Source: Prinia subflava (Eukaryota; Chordata; Aves; Passeriformes; Cisticolidae). Taken from it: 64,000 bases of DNA. Below the pieces are notes generated by a model. That model saw only the letters and a list, made by a program, of their open reading frames with translations. It ran no database searches and was not told the DNA's origin. The stretch is from contig NC_086247.1 in NCBI RefSeq assembly GCF_021018805.1, forward strand, positions 821,501 to 885,500, read 5' to 3'. A program made the translations under genes and the position numbers. Every line of letters starts with the position of its first letter. Positions within the stretch are counted from its first letter, which is position 1. Of the stretch, positions 1 to 11,350 are shown piece by piece.

Positions 1-1261
1 TTAAATCCCAGTTCCAAGCCTGCCTTTCCCGAGATTCCCCACTGGGAGGAGAAAGGGAATATTTGATAATGGCAAAAAACCAGGAATAATCCACAGCAAA
101 CCTAAGGGAAAAGCAGCACCGAGGACAAACTTGGAAGAAGTTTTGTTTTCCTTGCTAAGCCCAGCCCCGAGCGGAGGAAAGCGAGGCTGGGAGCACATCC
201 CGTGCTTTTTGAACTCCAAAATATTCATGGAATGAGGTCGGAAAAAAGAGCAGGGAACTGCGAGCAGCAAATCTGAGCCGGAGAGAAAAATATTCCTCCT
301 CCTCCTCCTCCCTCCTTTGCCAGAGTCACAGCAAACATCGGGGGGGTCGAATTCCTTGGAAATCCCGAGCCGGGGCTTTGGAATGGTTTTTCCCTGTCCT
401 CGGGAAGCGGCAGCTGGCGGGGAGCAGGTGATTCCGAGGCCACCTGTTGTCATTTGATTCCCCCCACACCGCGGCTGGGATCGGGATGAGGGAGGATTCC
501 AGGAGGAGGATTTGGGATGAAAACAAGGAATCGTTGTTTCCCCAGGACGTTAACTCCCTGTGGAATTCGATCCCTGAATAAAAAACAAATCCCTAGGGTC
601 ACGGGAGCAATTAGAAGGCGTAAGATGAGATGACCTTCGCGAGGTCACCTCCTGAATATCCGATGACCTCCCGCTCCTTCTCCGAGAGGGAGAAAAGCAC
701 GGAAGCAGCTCTCCCCCCTCTTCCCGGGATATTTTTAGGACTGGGAGATAAGGCTGGAAAACATTCCGAGCCCCAAGACGGGCGCTCCAGACAGCAAATC
801 CCATTTGGGAAAAGAACCTCCCCCTCTCCCTCTCCCATCTCCACCGCCGCCGAGCGGAGCCGCAAAATCCTCCAATCCTTTTGACGGAGGAAAATTCCGG
901 GATCGGGGTTTGTGCCGCTTCCCTCCTCCCTATTACACTCCCAAATCCAGAAAAAAAGAGCCGGGATTGTTCCTCCGGGGAGGAAAAGCAGAGGGAAGAT
1001 GGAGGGAGGGTTTATCCGCACGGGAACAGGGCCATATGTTCCGTGGATGTGAATCGCTCCCATGGCGTGACTCGTGCCCGGGATCCGCGATCCGAGGGCT
1101 CGGCACAGTTGGCGTGGAATCTGTCGTTCCGGCTGCCAGGCGGAGGGGAAAGGGAGGTGGGAAAGAAGGGATGTTCCCCAGTTTTTCCCCTTTTTCCCAA
1201 ACCTCCTCCTCGTCCAGGAGGAATATTGATCCGCACCTTCCCGCTTGGAGCTGTGGGAAGC
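1..1261. other. Non-coding DNA, no gene seen
   Basis: Long frames occur on both strands here but they overlap one another, have no coherent protein character and show no splice or start context. A short CCT trinucleotide run lies near 296-313. I see no CR1 or LTR similarity. Confidence 0.5.
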
Positions 1262-1735
1262 GGGAAAAGGGGGGAATTCTGTTCCGATCAGGTGAGATCC
1301 CACCTGGAATTCTGCATCCAGGAGCTTTCTCCAAGAGCAGAAGGATGTGGAGCTGCTGGAGCAAGTCCAGAGGAGGTCACGGAGATGCTCCAAGGGTTGG
1401 GAGAGCTGGGAATGTCCAGCCTGGAGAAGGGAAGGATCCAGGGAAACCTCAGAGCCTCTTCCAGTGCCTGAAGGGGCTCCAGGAGAGCTGGAGAGGGACC
1501 TGGGACAAGGGATGGAGGGACAGGACACAGGGAATGGTTCAAACTGGCAGAGGGAATTTGGGATAATGGGAAGGAATTCTCCCCTGGGAGGGTGGGGAGG
1601 GGCTGGAATGGAATTCCCAGAGAAGCTGTGGCTGGCCCTGGATCCCTGGGATTGTCCAAGGCCAGGAATTAGAGCACTCTGGGATGGCGGGAGGTGTCCC
1701 TGCCCATGGAATTCCGTGATCTTGAAGCATTCCAG
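1262..1735 (+). mobile_element. CR1 LINE, 3' fragment
   Basis: This is the reference copy for the family in the window. It runs from the segment around 'GGAATTCTGCATCCA', through 'CAGCCTGGAGAAGGGAAGG' and 'GGGGCTCCAGGAGAGCTGG', to the 3' part 'GGAATTCCCAGAGAAGCTG'. Plus here means the strand whose 3' end should read AACCCAAACCATTCCATG. It is 5'-truncated, as is normal for CR1, has no reverse transcriptase frame, and its extreme 3' end has decayed. Confidence 0.85.
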
Positions 1736-2583
1736 GATTTTGTGCTGCTGTTAAACCGCGCTTGGATCATCCGGAGTTTGTATCCAGAGCTTTGCGAGCC
1801 ACGAATGGATCCACCCTGACATTCCAGTGGATCCCAGTGGATCCAGATCCCTCTGGGCGCTGCAGAAAAACCCCTCCAAAAACCATCCCTGGAGCTCCGA
1901 GCGTTCCCACAGGGAATAATTATTTCACTCCAAAGTTTTAAAGGGAATTCAGACGCACCAAATCCAGCACTAGAGCAGCTCATAAACTCCAAGGAAAATT
2001 CCAAACAGGCCTAAATATCCTTAAAACTTCCACAAACCCCCCAGAATGCCAGAAATAAATGTGGGAATTTTTTTCCCCTCCGAATCTAGGGATTAAAACA
2101 CGGATATTTCACTTTGGGAACAAAATCAGGGAATGCAATTTGGAACTCAATTCCACCTAAAAATGCTCCTTTGGCCCCGAAATCACGCGAGGAACCCAAA
2201 GAACCCAAACGCTTCCACGTTCTGCCACTCCTTGGAAGGAACTTTGCCGAAGGAATTCCCAAAGAGCCAAAGCTCATCCCAAACCCACCCCGGGAGAGTG
2301 ACTTGGCAGGTGCGGGAGCATCTGCTGCTTCCAGAGGCTCCTCTGGCAGGAGGAGCGGATTCCGGAGGCTCCCACCCTTCGGACACTCCTCAAAACTCGG
2401 CCTGGATGGGCAGCGAGGATGAGGAGGGCTCGTTTTCCACTAAAAACCTTGGATATTTGTGCTACAGGAGCTTCCCTGAGCACAGGAGGAAAGGAAAGTT
2501 CAGCGTCCCAACCGGAGCGGGAAAAACGAGGAAGAAATTTAGGATGAGGAGGAAGCAATTAGGGAAAAGCGCATCTTTTCCCC
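1736..2583. other. Non-coding DNA, no gene seen
   Basis: Mixed sequence rich in 'GGAATTC'-type words. No repeat family, exon or promoter could be supported. Confidence 0.5.
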
Positions 2584-2785
2584 CCTCAAAAAAAACCCCC
2601 AAAACCCCAAAAAAACCCCAACAAACAAACAAAAACCAAAAAACCCCCCCAACCCCAAAAAAACCCCAAAAAACAAACAAAAAACCCCCCAACCCCCCCA
2701 AAAAACCCAAAAAAACCCCCCAAAACAAAAAAACCCAAACCAACACAAAAAAACCCAACACAACCAAAAACCAAAAAAACTCAAA
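2584..2785. repeat. A/C-only low-complexity tract
   Basis: About 200 bases made almost entirely of A and C, alternating A-runs with C-runs of 4-7 (units such as AAAACCCC and AACAAACAAAC). The minus strand is therefore a G/T tract with many GGGG runs. The minus-strand Gly/Phe/Trp-rich frames across it are a by-product. Confidence 0.9.
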
Positions 2786-2814
2786 CCCACCAGGAGAGCC
2801 AGAACTCCACCTCC

Positions 2815-2890
2815 TCCCTTTTCCAAGGTTTCAGTTCTTATTCCAGGTGGAAGATGAGAATCTACAATTCCCCAAAATCCTTTTTCCCTG
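2815..2890 (-). repeat. Short interspersed segment, inverted copy of 4525-4605
   Basis: The block around 'CAGTTCTTATTCCAGGTGG' is the reverse complement of the block around 'CCACCTGGAATAAGAACTG' near 4563, and similarity extends about 75 bases. The family is not recognised. One copy lies outside and one inside the large inverted repeat described below. Confidence 0.6.
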
Positions 2891-3040
2891 TTTTTATAAC
2901 TGTTTCCCTCATATTTTAGGATGGATTTGGTGACCTGGGCCACGTTCCCTTCTTCCACCAAAGCACAGGGAGCTTCTCCCATTCAACATCCAAATTCCTC
3001 AATCCCCAAGGATTGGCCTCACCCCCACCATTTGGGAATG

Positions 3041-4208
3041 TTTTAGTGGATCAAAGCTCAGGTTTAGGATCAAAAGTTCAGGATTAGGATCAAAACCTCA
3101 GGATTAGGATCAAAACCTGAGGTTTGGGATCAAAGCTGAAGATTTAGGATCAAAGCCTCTGATTTTAGGATCAAAACTTATGATTTAGGATCAAAACATC
3201 TGATTTTAGGATCCAAATCTCAGGTTTGGGATCAAACCCTCAGGATTAGGATCAAAACTTCAGGTTTGGGATCAAAACTTAAGATTTAGGATCAAAACCT
3301 CTGATTTTAGGATCAAAACTTAAGATTTAGGATCAAAACCTCTGATTTTAGGATCAAAAGCTCAGGTTTGGGATCCAAACCACAAGTTTTGGATTAAACC
3401 CTCAAATTCCAGAAGCAAAGCCTCAGATTTCAGGAGGAAAACCTCAGGTTTGGGATCAAAACCTCCAGTTTAGGAGCCAAACCTGAGATTTTAGGATCAA
3501 AACCTCAAGTTTGGGATCAAAAGCTCTGATTTTAGGATCCAAACCTCAGGTTTAGGATGAAAACCTCAGATTTGGGATCCAAAACTCTGATTTTAGGATT
3601 TAAACCTCAGATTTGGGATTAAAAACTCAGGTTTAGGATCAAAACCTCAAGTTTGGGATCAAAACTTCAGGTTTAGTATCCAAGTCTCTGGTTTAGGATC
3701 AAAACCTTGTTTGGGAATCCAAACCTCAGGTTTAGGATCAAAACCTCAGATTTGGGATCAAAACCTCTGATTTTAGGATGCAAACCTGAGGTTGGGATCA
3801 AAACTTCAGGTTTAGTATCCAAATCTCTGGTTTAGGATCCAAACGTCTGATTTTAGGATCCAAACCTCTGATTTTAGGATTCAAACCTCAGATTTTCAAA
3901 TCCAAACCTCAGGTTTATGATGAAAACCTCTGATTTCAAGATCCAAACCTCAGATTTTAGGATCAAACCCTCAGATTTTAGGTCCAAACCTCAGCTTTAG
4001 GATCCAAACCTCGATTTGTAAATTCCAGGAAGTTTTCCTTCCATCTATAAACACGGAATCGAGACTTGAGAGCGCTCTGGGATTTTTCTCCGTTTGTCGC
4101 CGACGCAATTCCGCACGAGCTGATGCCGATCCCTCTACGGAAAAAACACGGATATTACCCAAAAAAAAACCCCAAATGTTTTTTTTGGGCTCCCAGCAGC
4201 AGGAATGG
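3041..4208 (-). repeat. Arm A of a large inverted repeat, carrying a ~20-bp minisatellite
   Basis: From 3041 to about 4015 this is a degenerate tandem array with unit close to GATCAAAACCTCAGGTTTAG (20-22 bp, roughly 45 units). It is followed by about 190 bases of non-repetitive sequence up to 'CCCAGCAGCAGGAATGG'. The whole arm, including the unique part and the outer end 'TTTTAGTGGATCAAAG', is found again in reverse complement at 6212-7481. Frames inside the arm are not coding. Confidence 0.85.
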
Positions 4209-4524
4209 TGAGGGAGAAGTCCACTCATGGAAAATGGGGGAGAGATCCCAGCGATCCAACTTTTCCACGCTCTGTTTGTTGGGAATCTGTAGAGATCTCT
4301 GCTATCCAAAGGTTTCCGGATGTGGTTCTGTTATCTCCAGCAGGGAGAAAATCAGGAAAAAATCCATCAGGAAGGCTCCCACATTGTGGAAGCTGGAGTG
4401 TCACACTCCTGCTCCTAATGCCGTGGCCTTCCTTCCCGTTTTTCCGAGGGTTTTGTGGGCAGGAATTCCATCTGGAGCATTCGGAGCTGTTCCTGTGCTG
4501 TCTCCAGCCTGGAAAAATTCCAGG

Positions 4525-4605
4525 GAATTCCAGGTTTTGGGGAACTGCAGTTTCCCCTCTCCCACCTGGAATAAGAACTGAAACCTTGGAAAAATTCCCC
4601 CATAT
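4525..4605 (+). repeat. Short interspersed segment, inverted copy of 2815-2890
   Basis: Contains 'CCCACCTGGAATAAGAACTG' followed by 'AAACCTTGG', matching 2815-2890 in reverse complement. It lies in the spacer between the two minisatellite arms. Confidence 0.6.
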
Positions 4606-4672
4606 TTCTCCTCCCTTCTCTGGCCAAGGAATGTGGGAGGTGGAATAAACACATCCCGGTCCTCACAGGGAG

Positions 4673-5226
4673 TCATGGAATAGTTTGGGTGGGAAGGATC
4701 ATGGATCATTAAGGATCATGGAATCCCACATTTTCCATGGGCAGGGACACTTTCCACTATTTCAGGATGCTCCAAGACTTGTCCAGCCTGGCCTTGGGCG
4801 CTTCCAGGGACGGGGCAGCCACAGATTCTCTGGGAATTCCATCCCAGTCCCTCATCACCCTCCCAGACAGGAATTCCTACCCAATATCCCGCCTAAATTC
4901 CTGCTTTTCCCAGTGGGAAGCCATTCCCTGTGTCCTGTCCCTCCATCCCTTGTCCCAAGTCCCTCTCCAGCTCTCCTGGAGACCCTTTAGGCACTGGAAG
5001 AGGCTCTGAGGTCTCCCTGGATCCTTCCCTTCTCCAGGCTGGACATTCCCAGCTCTCCCAGCCTGGCTCCAGCCCTTGGAGCAACTCCATGACCTCCTCT
5101 GGATTTGCTCCAGCAGCTCCACGTCCTTCTGCTGTTGGACCCCAGAGCTGGATGCAGAATTCCAGGTGGGACCTCACCTGAGCTGGTCAGAGGGGCAGAA
5201 TTCCCTCCTCTCCTGCTTCCCTGCCG
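4673..5226 (-). mobile_element. CR1 LINE, 3' fragment, long copy
   Basis: One of the best preserved copies. It reads in reverse from 'TCATGGAATAGTTTGGGTGG' to the 'GCAGAATTCCCTCCTCTCC' end. The 3' end near 4700 contains a small duplication of 'GGATCATGGAATC'-like sequence. It sits in the spacer of the inverted repeat. Confidence 0.88.
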
Positions 5227-6211
5227 TGGGATGAGCCCGGGACATTGGGAATTTCTGGGATGTGAGCACACACGGATGGGGCATGTCCAGTTTTTCACCC
5301 ATCAACACCCAAAATTCCTTCACCTTGGAACTGCTCTCCATCCCTTCATCCCCCAGCCTGGATCCAGGAAGGAAAGGAACAGCTCCTCCAGCAGCAGGAG
5401 GATTTTTCCACACTTCCCTCCATCCTTGTTCATCCAAGAGAGGATTCGGGATGCTGAAATCCCTTTTTTTTTTTGGTTGAAGAGGAATTCTCCAGCCGTG
5501 CCAAGGCAATGACGGAATATTCCGGAGTTGAAGGGATCCTCTGGAGAACAGCAGGAGGAGAGAGAGGCCCCCGTGTTCCGCTGCCCTCGAACCTCCCGCA
5601 TCCGTCACATCCCGAAATCCAAGGAATCGGCTGTGGCCACCTCGTGGTTCCCTGGGAGCCGCTCCCTCAATCCCAGCTCTGATCCCATTCATGGGAATTT
5701 TGTGTCCATCCCATTCCATGGGGCCCATCCAACATTTAACGCTTGGCAGCTCCAAGGATCTGAACCCTCCGGATCGGGAAAAAGCGCCATTAAAATCCCG
5801 TTTTTCCAGGGTTTGGAAGCAGGCTGGGCACAACCAGGTTTATCAACAGCTCCATGCTGATTCCAGAATTATATCCATGGCTCAGGGCTTTTGTTCCTGT
5901 CCCTCCTCCTCCTCCCCCAAAATTCCGGGAGAGCCACGTGGGAATAAAAGAGCCGCGCTCGTTAATTCGGGATTAAACACAAAAGAAACGGGGAAAGAAA
6001 ATCACAGAGGCCTCCAACCTCCTGGATTTTCTATTCATCCCAAGCTATTCCGGGCTCTGCCTGCTGCTGGGCACCCTCGGAGAAAAGCATTCCCAGAGCA
6101 AAATCCGACGGTTCCGTCGGCACCGCCCCGAAAATTACCGCAGCGGCTGCTCCGGGCCTGGAGTGGCAGCGGCTCCTCCTTCCCTGTGGCAGCTGCTGGG
6201 GTAATTCCTTG
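5227..6211. other. Spacer between inverted arms, no gene seen
   Basis: Unique-looking sequence between the CR1 copy and arm B. Contains a T-run near 5464 and no supported exon. Confidence 0.5.
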
Positions 6212-7481
6212 CCATTCCTGCTGCTGGGAGCCCAAAAAAAGCATTTTGGGGTTTTTTTTTGGGTAATATCCGTGTTTTTTCCGTAGAGGCATCGGAATCA
6301 GCTCGTGCGGAATTGCGTCGGCGACAAACGGAGAAAAATCCTGGAGTGCTCTCAAGTCTTGGTTCCGTGTTTATGGATGGAAGGAAAATGCTCCTGGAAT
6401 TTAGAAATCGAGGTTTGGATCCTAAAGCTGAGGTTTGGACCCTAAAACCTGAGGGTTTGATCCTAAAATCTGAGGTTTGGATCCTGAAATTAGAGGTTTT
6501 TATCCTAAACTTAAGGTTTCGATCCCAAATCTGAGGTTTTCATCCTAAACCTGAGGTTTGGATTCCTAAACTGAAGGTTTTGATCCCAAAACAGAGATTT
6601 GGATACTAAACCTGAAGGTTTTGATCCCAAACTTGAGGTTTTGATCCTAAATCTGAGTTTTTAATCCCAAGCCTGCCGTTTTGATCCCAAATCTGAGGTT
6701 TGGATCCTAAACTGGAGGTTTTGATCCCAAACCTGAGGTTTTCCTGCTGAAATCTGAGGCTTTGCTTCTGGAACTTGAGGTTTTGATCCCAAACTTGAGG
6801 TTTGGATCCCAAATCTGACGTTTGGATCCCAAACTTGAGGTTTTGATGCCAAACCTGAACTTTTGATCCTAAAATCAGAGGTTCTGATCCTAAATCTTAA
6901 GTTTTGATCCCGAGCCCAATGCTTTGATTCTAGTCCTGAGGTTTTGATCCCAAATCTGAGGTTTGGCTCCTAAACTGGAGGTTTTGATCCCAAACCTGAG
7001 GTTTTCCTCCTAAGATCTGAGGCTTTGCTTCTGGAATTTAAGGTTTTGATCCCAAACTTGAAGTTTTGATCCCAAAGTTGAGGTTTGGATCCTAAACCTG
7101 AGGTTTGTATCCCAAACTTGAGGTTTGTATGCCAAACCTGAATTTTTGATCCTAAAATCAGAGGTATTGATCCTAAATTTTTAGTTTTGAACCCAAACTC
7201 GAGGCTTTGATCCTAGTCCTGAGGTTTTGATCCCAAACCTGAGGTTCTGATCCTAAAATCTGAGTTTGGATCCTAAACTGGAGGTTTTGATCCCAAACCT
7301 GAGGTTTTCCTGCTGAAATCTGAGGCTTTGCTTCCTGAATTTGAGGTTTTGATCCCAAACTTGAGGCTTGGATCCTAAACCTGAGCTTTTGACCCTAAAA
7401 TCAGAGGGTTTGATCCTAAATCTTAAGTTTTGATCCCAAACCTGAGCTTTTGATCATAAATATGAACTTTGATCCACTAAA
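6212..7481 (+). repeat. Arm B of the large inverted repeat, carrying a ~20-bp minisatellite
   Basis: Reverse-complement partner of 3041-4208. It begins with the same non-repetitive block (Ala-Glu-Leu-Arg-Arg-Arg-Gln-Thr-Glu-Lys is encoded in both arms). From about 6405 it passes into the array (unit close to GAGGTTTTGATCCCAAACCT, about 50 units), ending in 'CTTTGATCCACTAAAA'. Arm B is roughly 100 bases longer than arm A, mostly from array length. Confidence 0.85.
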
Positions 7482-8790
7482 AAGGCCCTTAACCCACGTC
7501 ATCGTTGTCCTTGGCGGGCCTGGATTCGTTCCAGCGAGGGTCCTGATAAGAAGAACCCTGTGGCAGCACTCGTTATCAGCTCTTAATTGATAACCGCTTT
7601 TAATTACCTAAATCCTCTTAATAACTCATTTTCCTCAAACGAACCAGATCGACGGCTCCGATAGCGGCAATTCCGCTCAGATTCCTGATTTTTCACCCAC
7701 TTCCTGGGGATATCCAGGAGTTGTGAAATTATCCACAACTTCTTGGGTGGGAACGTGCAGGAACGCGAGGCGCTCCTCCAATCTCCCAAAGACTCTTCCC
7801 AACATTCCCAAAAAAATGGGAGGAGCAATGCCAAGGGTTGTTTTTTTTTTCTCTCAGGATAAGGAGCTGAACAAGCTGTGGATGAATTCCTGCTTTTTTT
7901 TTTTGTTGTTTCTTTCCAGGGATAGACGGAGCGGCTGCGCTCCATCCATCCCTGGATCCGTCTGGAAAAACGCTCCGGTGTTTTTATTGGGATTTCGGAG
8001 CACGTGGAGGTGGAGGTCCGAGCTTGGGCAGCTTCCAGAGCATCCATTCCGGCTTTTCCAGAGTCATTCCTGAGCTCCTCCTGCACCTCCCTTCCCAGTT
8101 TCCCCCACGTTGCATCCCAAGGGACGCACACCCGAGACGGATCCGACATCAATCCACCTTTCCTTTGCCATTGGAATGATGGAAAATCATGTTGGAATCC
8201 TTGCAGCTCCATTAATTTTCCCTATTTTATCAGGAGATTCTCAAATCCTAACAACAAGGGCTGAGCCTGGAATTCCCATCTGGAATTCCCACCTGGAATT
8301 CCCACCTGGAATTCCCACCTGGAAGCTGGACCTAAAACTCCTGACTCTAAAAGTTCCTGAAGAGATCCTGCATCATCCCCAGTTGATTTTTTTGGATACG
8401 AGGCGGGGAATAAAGGATGTTAAGCATGGAAAAATCCTGGACAAATAAGGAAATAGGGAAAAAGAAGGAATACGGAATGATGACATGAGGAATCGCATGA
8501 TGGAGAAGGGAACTGGGCTGGCAGCTCCATTTCCCAAGGATTTTCCCAGCAAAAATCCAGAACTTTCACACTCAGAGTCACAGATTTCCCCCTCAGCTGA
8601 AAACAATTCCCTGTGCACCTTTCCCTGCAGGATTTTTCCAGGCTCTGGCAAAGAATTTTTAGGAAAAGCACATCTCTTCCTTCCTTCCCCAAGTTTCATG
8701 GATACTTCCCTGATTTTTTTTTTTTTTCAGGCAGAACCATCATTTTTTTTTGGAATATTTGTGAAATCTGCAGCCAGGAGGGGAAGTTTC
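7482..8790. other. Non-coding DNA, no gene seen
   Basis: Contains homopolymer T-runs near 7839, 7895 and 8714 and a short 15-bp tandem repeat at 8266-8324. Open frames here lack protein-like composition. Confidence 0.5.
8266..8324 (+). repeat. Short 15-bp tandem repeat
   Basis: Four head-to-tail copies of CCTGGAATTCCCACC with one substitution. The unit is the same wording that appears inside the CR1 3' region ('CCACCTGGAATTC'), so it may be an expanded CR1 fragment. Confidence 0.85.
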
Positions 8791-9180
8791 GGAATCATGG
8801 AATGGGTTGGGATGGGAGAGACCTTGGAAGATGATCTGATCCCACCCTTTTCCATGGGCAGGGACTTCTCCCATTATCCAGGGTTGCTCCAAGCCCCATC
8901 CAATCTGGCCTTGGACACTTCCCGGGATGAGGCAGGCAGAGATTCCCTGAGAATTCCATTCCTGGGCCTCACCCCCCTCCCAGGGGAGAATTCCTTCCCA
9001 ATATCCCAAATCCCCTCTGGCAGTTTAAACCATTCCCTGTATCCTGTCCCTCCTTCCCTTTTCCAAAATCCCTTTCCAGCTTTCCTGGAACCCCCTGAGG
9101 GGAACCCTCCAAGGGAACAATTCCCGAAAACTCTGGATCATGGGAATTTTTATCCCTTTCCAGCTCTCCCAGTGCTGTTT
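8791..9180 (-). mobile_element. CR1 LINE, 3' fragment
   Basis: Reads in reverse from 'AATCATGGAATGGGTTGGG' through 'GGCCTTGGACACTTCC' and 'CCATTCCCTGTATCCTG'. The 5'-most part is more decayed than in the copy at 4673. Confidence 0.85.
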
Positions 9181-9569
9181 AATCCCTGATTTTCCACACC
9201 TTCGTTAGGCAACCGCATGCAAATCACTTCCCATTCTCACCCTCCTTTCCGTGGTTCGGCATTCCAGGAAAAGTCTGGGATTGTGCTGAAGACCGGAGCA
9301 CTTCCGTGTCAAGCCCAGGCATGGAATAAATTAAATTATTTCCTCCCAAATTAATTCCGAGTGCCCGGGGAGCGACACTCCAGGCACCTGCGCAACTCCA
9401 GGGCGTGTTCGGAATTAATTATCATAAATCCTGGATATTTATTAGTTGAGTCAGGCAGGGAAATACTTGGAAAGCAGAGGAAGGAGGGGAGGGAGTGATC
9501 CCAGTCTCATTCCATCCAATCCCGTTCCTCCCGTGGATGCAACGGGGATGGAAAAAAAATTAGAGTGGG
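9181..9569. other. Non-coding DNA, no gene seen
   Basis: AT-leaning segment with several TTAATT words. Nothing further could be identified. Confidence 0.45.
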
Positions 9570-9697
9570 AAAGGGGGGGGGAATTCTGTCCCTCTGCTGG
9601 AATTCCCACCTGGAATTCTGCATCCAGCTCTGGGCTCCAACAGCAGAGGGATGTGGAGATGTTGGAGCAGATCCAGAGGAGGACACGGAGATGCTCC
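9570..9697 (+). mobile_element. CR1 LINE fragment, upstream part only
   Basis: Carries the 'GGAATTCTGCATCCAGCTC' and 'GGAGCAGATCCAGAGGAGG' segment in sense orientation and stops abruptly at 'GATGCTCCA'. The next base begins an oppositely oriented CR1 piece. Confidence 0.82.
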
Positions 9698-9796
9698 AAT
9701 ATCCCACCCAAACCTCCCCTTTCCCACTGGGAAGCCATTCCCTGTGTCCTGTTCCTCTGTCCTTTGTCCCAAGTCCCTCTCCGGCTCTCCCAGCTA
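9698..9796 (-). mobile_element. CR1 LINE fragment, internal part, inverted junction
   Basis: Contains 'TGGGAAGCCATTCCCTGTG' and 'AAGTCCCTCTCCGGCTCTCC' in reverse orientation, joined without spacer to the plus-strand fragment at 9570. The pair looks like a 5'-inversion (twin-priming type) or a later rearrangement. Confidence 0.78.
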
Positions 9797-11159
9797 CAAA
9801 TCATCCCAAATCTGCCGTTCCGATGAAATCAACAACCACAATTCCCGGCGGAACCACGGATTTAAATTCCTTCGGCAGACCCAACTCCCGAAATTGAATT
9901 TGTTTGGGTTTTTTTCCCACTTTGTTTGTTTGTTTTTAAAGGAGGAGCACGGGGGACACCCTTCCCTTCCCAAGTCTCCGCGTTCCTTTCCATCTCCCAG
10001 GCCTGGCTCATCCGGCAGCTCCTGAACTCCCACCGGGAATTAAGGGGCGGAGGCAGCATTTTTCTGGCTCCTCAACCTCCCCCGTGGGGGCTAATTAATA
10101 TTCTTTAAGCACCACACCCCTAATTACAATAGACAAAAAAAAAAAACCCGCTTTGGTCTCCGAAGTTCTCTCTCGACTCCGGATTTTCCCGGCGAATTTC
10201 CATCCCGCGGAACACCCATTAACTCCGTGGTTTTAATTACGCCATCAAAACCCTCTTGATTAGAGCACAAGAAAAAAAAAAAATCTGTCGACTGTCAAAT
10301 TAAGAGCATAAAAAAACCGCCCCCCCCAGCTCATTCCCCTGGTCCCAGCTCACCGGGAAAACATTCCCTATCCCAAGAAAAGCATTCCAGACGGTGACAC
10401 ACGCCATGGAGGAGCTCAGGGATGGGATGAGAGCTCTCCCTCATTAGCATAAATTAGGATAGAGAAGATTTAGCAATGAAAGGACTCAGGGCAGCTCGGG
10501 GGTGTTGGGAGTTTTGCAGCCTTTTCCAGAGGATCCCGTTGCCTCCAGGATAATTCTGGCCCTTGACCGCATCCGCCGGGATGGGAACAGAGCCTTCAGT
10601 GTTCCTCCGAGCCCTTTTCCATCCTCACTCCGCATGGAAAAGGGCTTGGATAAAGCCGTCCCCCTGCTAGGGAGTGTTCTGCTCCCAATCATCCCAAACC
10701 ATTCCCAAAATCTGCCAGTCCTGGGTGCATTTGGGAGCTGACCACGCCAGCTCCAGGCTTTAATGGGAAGAATTAAATATGAAGGAATATTTGACGTTCT
10801 CCTGCCTCGCTTTAAGCACGAATTCGCCCTGAGCCGTGATCCTAATCAAAACACCGGGGGAATAAAAGAAGGGAAAATGGATAATCAGCACCAAAAACAG
10901 CAGGAAAATTGTGCTCTGCAAGGATTTCAGGATGGAGGCGAAGCTGGGTCCAGGAGCCCCCCGCTGTCAAAACCGCTCGACCAACCCAGAAAAAGGCAGG
11001 GATCCCCCTCCTTCCGTCATTCCCACTCTCCCTGAGGCTGATCCCAGCTTCAAAGAGGGAAGCTTGGGAATTACAGCCCCACGCACCTGCAGGGCGGCAC
11101 CGAGGAGGTTTTGGGGCAGCGCGAAGCCGGGGAAGATGGGTTTGAGTGGGAAATTAGAG
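9797..11159. other. Non-coding DNA with TAATTA-rich interval
   Basis: An A-run lies at 10135-10146. The interval 10085-10320 is unusually rich in TTAATTA/TAATTA words compared with the surroundings, which could be a non-coding regulatory island, but conservation cannot be judged from one sequence. No exon seen. Confidence 0.4.
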
Positions 11160-11350
11160 AGGATGGGAGAGTGGGAAGGTCCTGGAAGTGTCCAGGGAAT
11201 TAATCCCTGGAAGTGCCCAAGGCCAGTTTGGATGAGGCTTGGAGAAACCTGGGATTTTGGAAGGTTGGAAGCGGCGGGGGGGGGGACGGAATTTCATGAG
11301 CTTTAAAGCCCCTTCCAACCCAAACCGCTCAACGATTCCACGATTCCACC
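11160..11350 (+). mobile_element. CR1 LINE, 3'-terminal fragment
   Basis: Recognised by 'CTGGAAGTGCCCAAGGCCAG', 'GGCTTGGAGAAACCTGGG' and the end 'CCTTCCAACCCAAACCGC' with a trailing ACGATTCC duplication. A G-run interrupts it near 11277. Confidence 0.82.
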
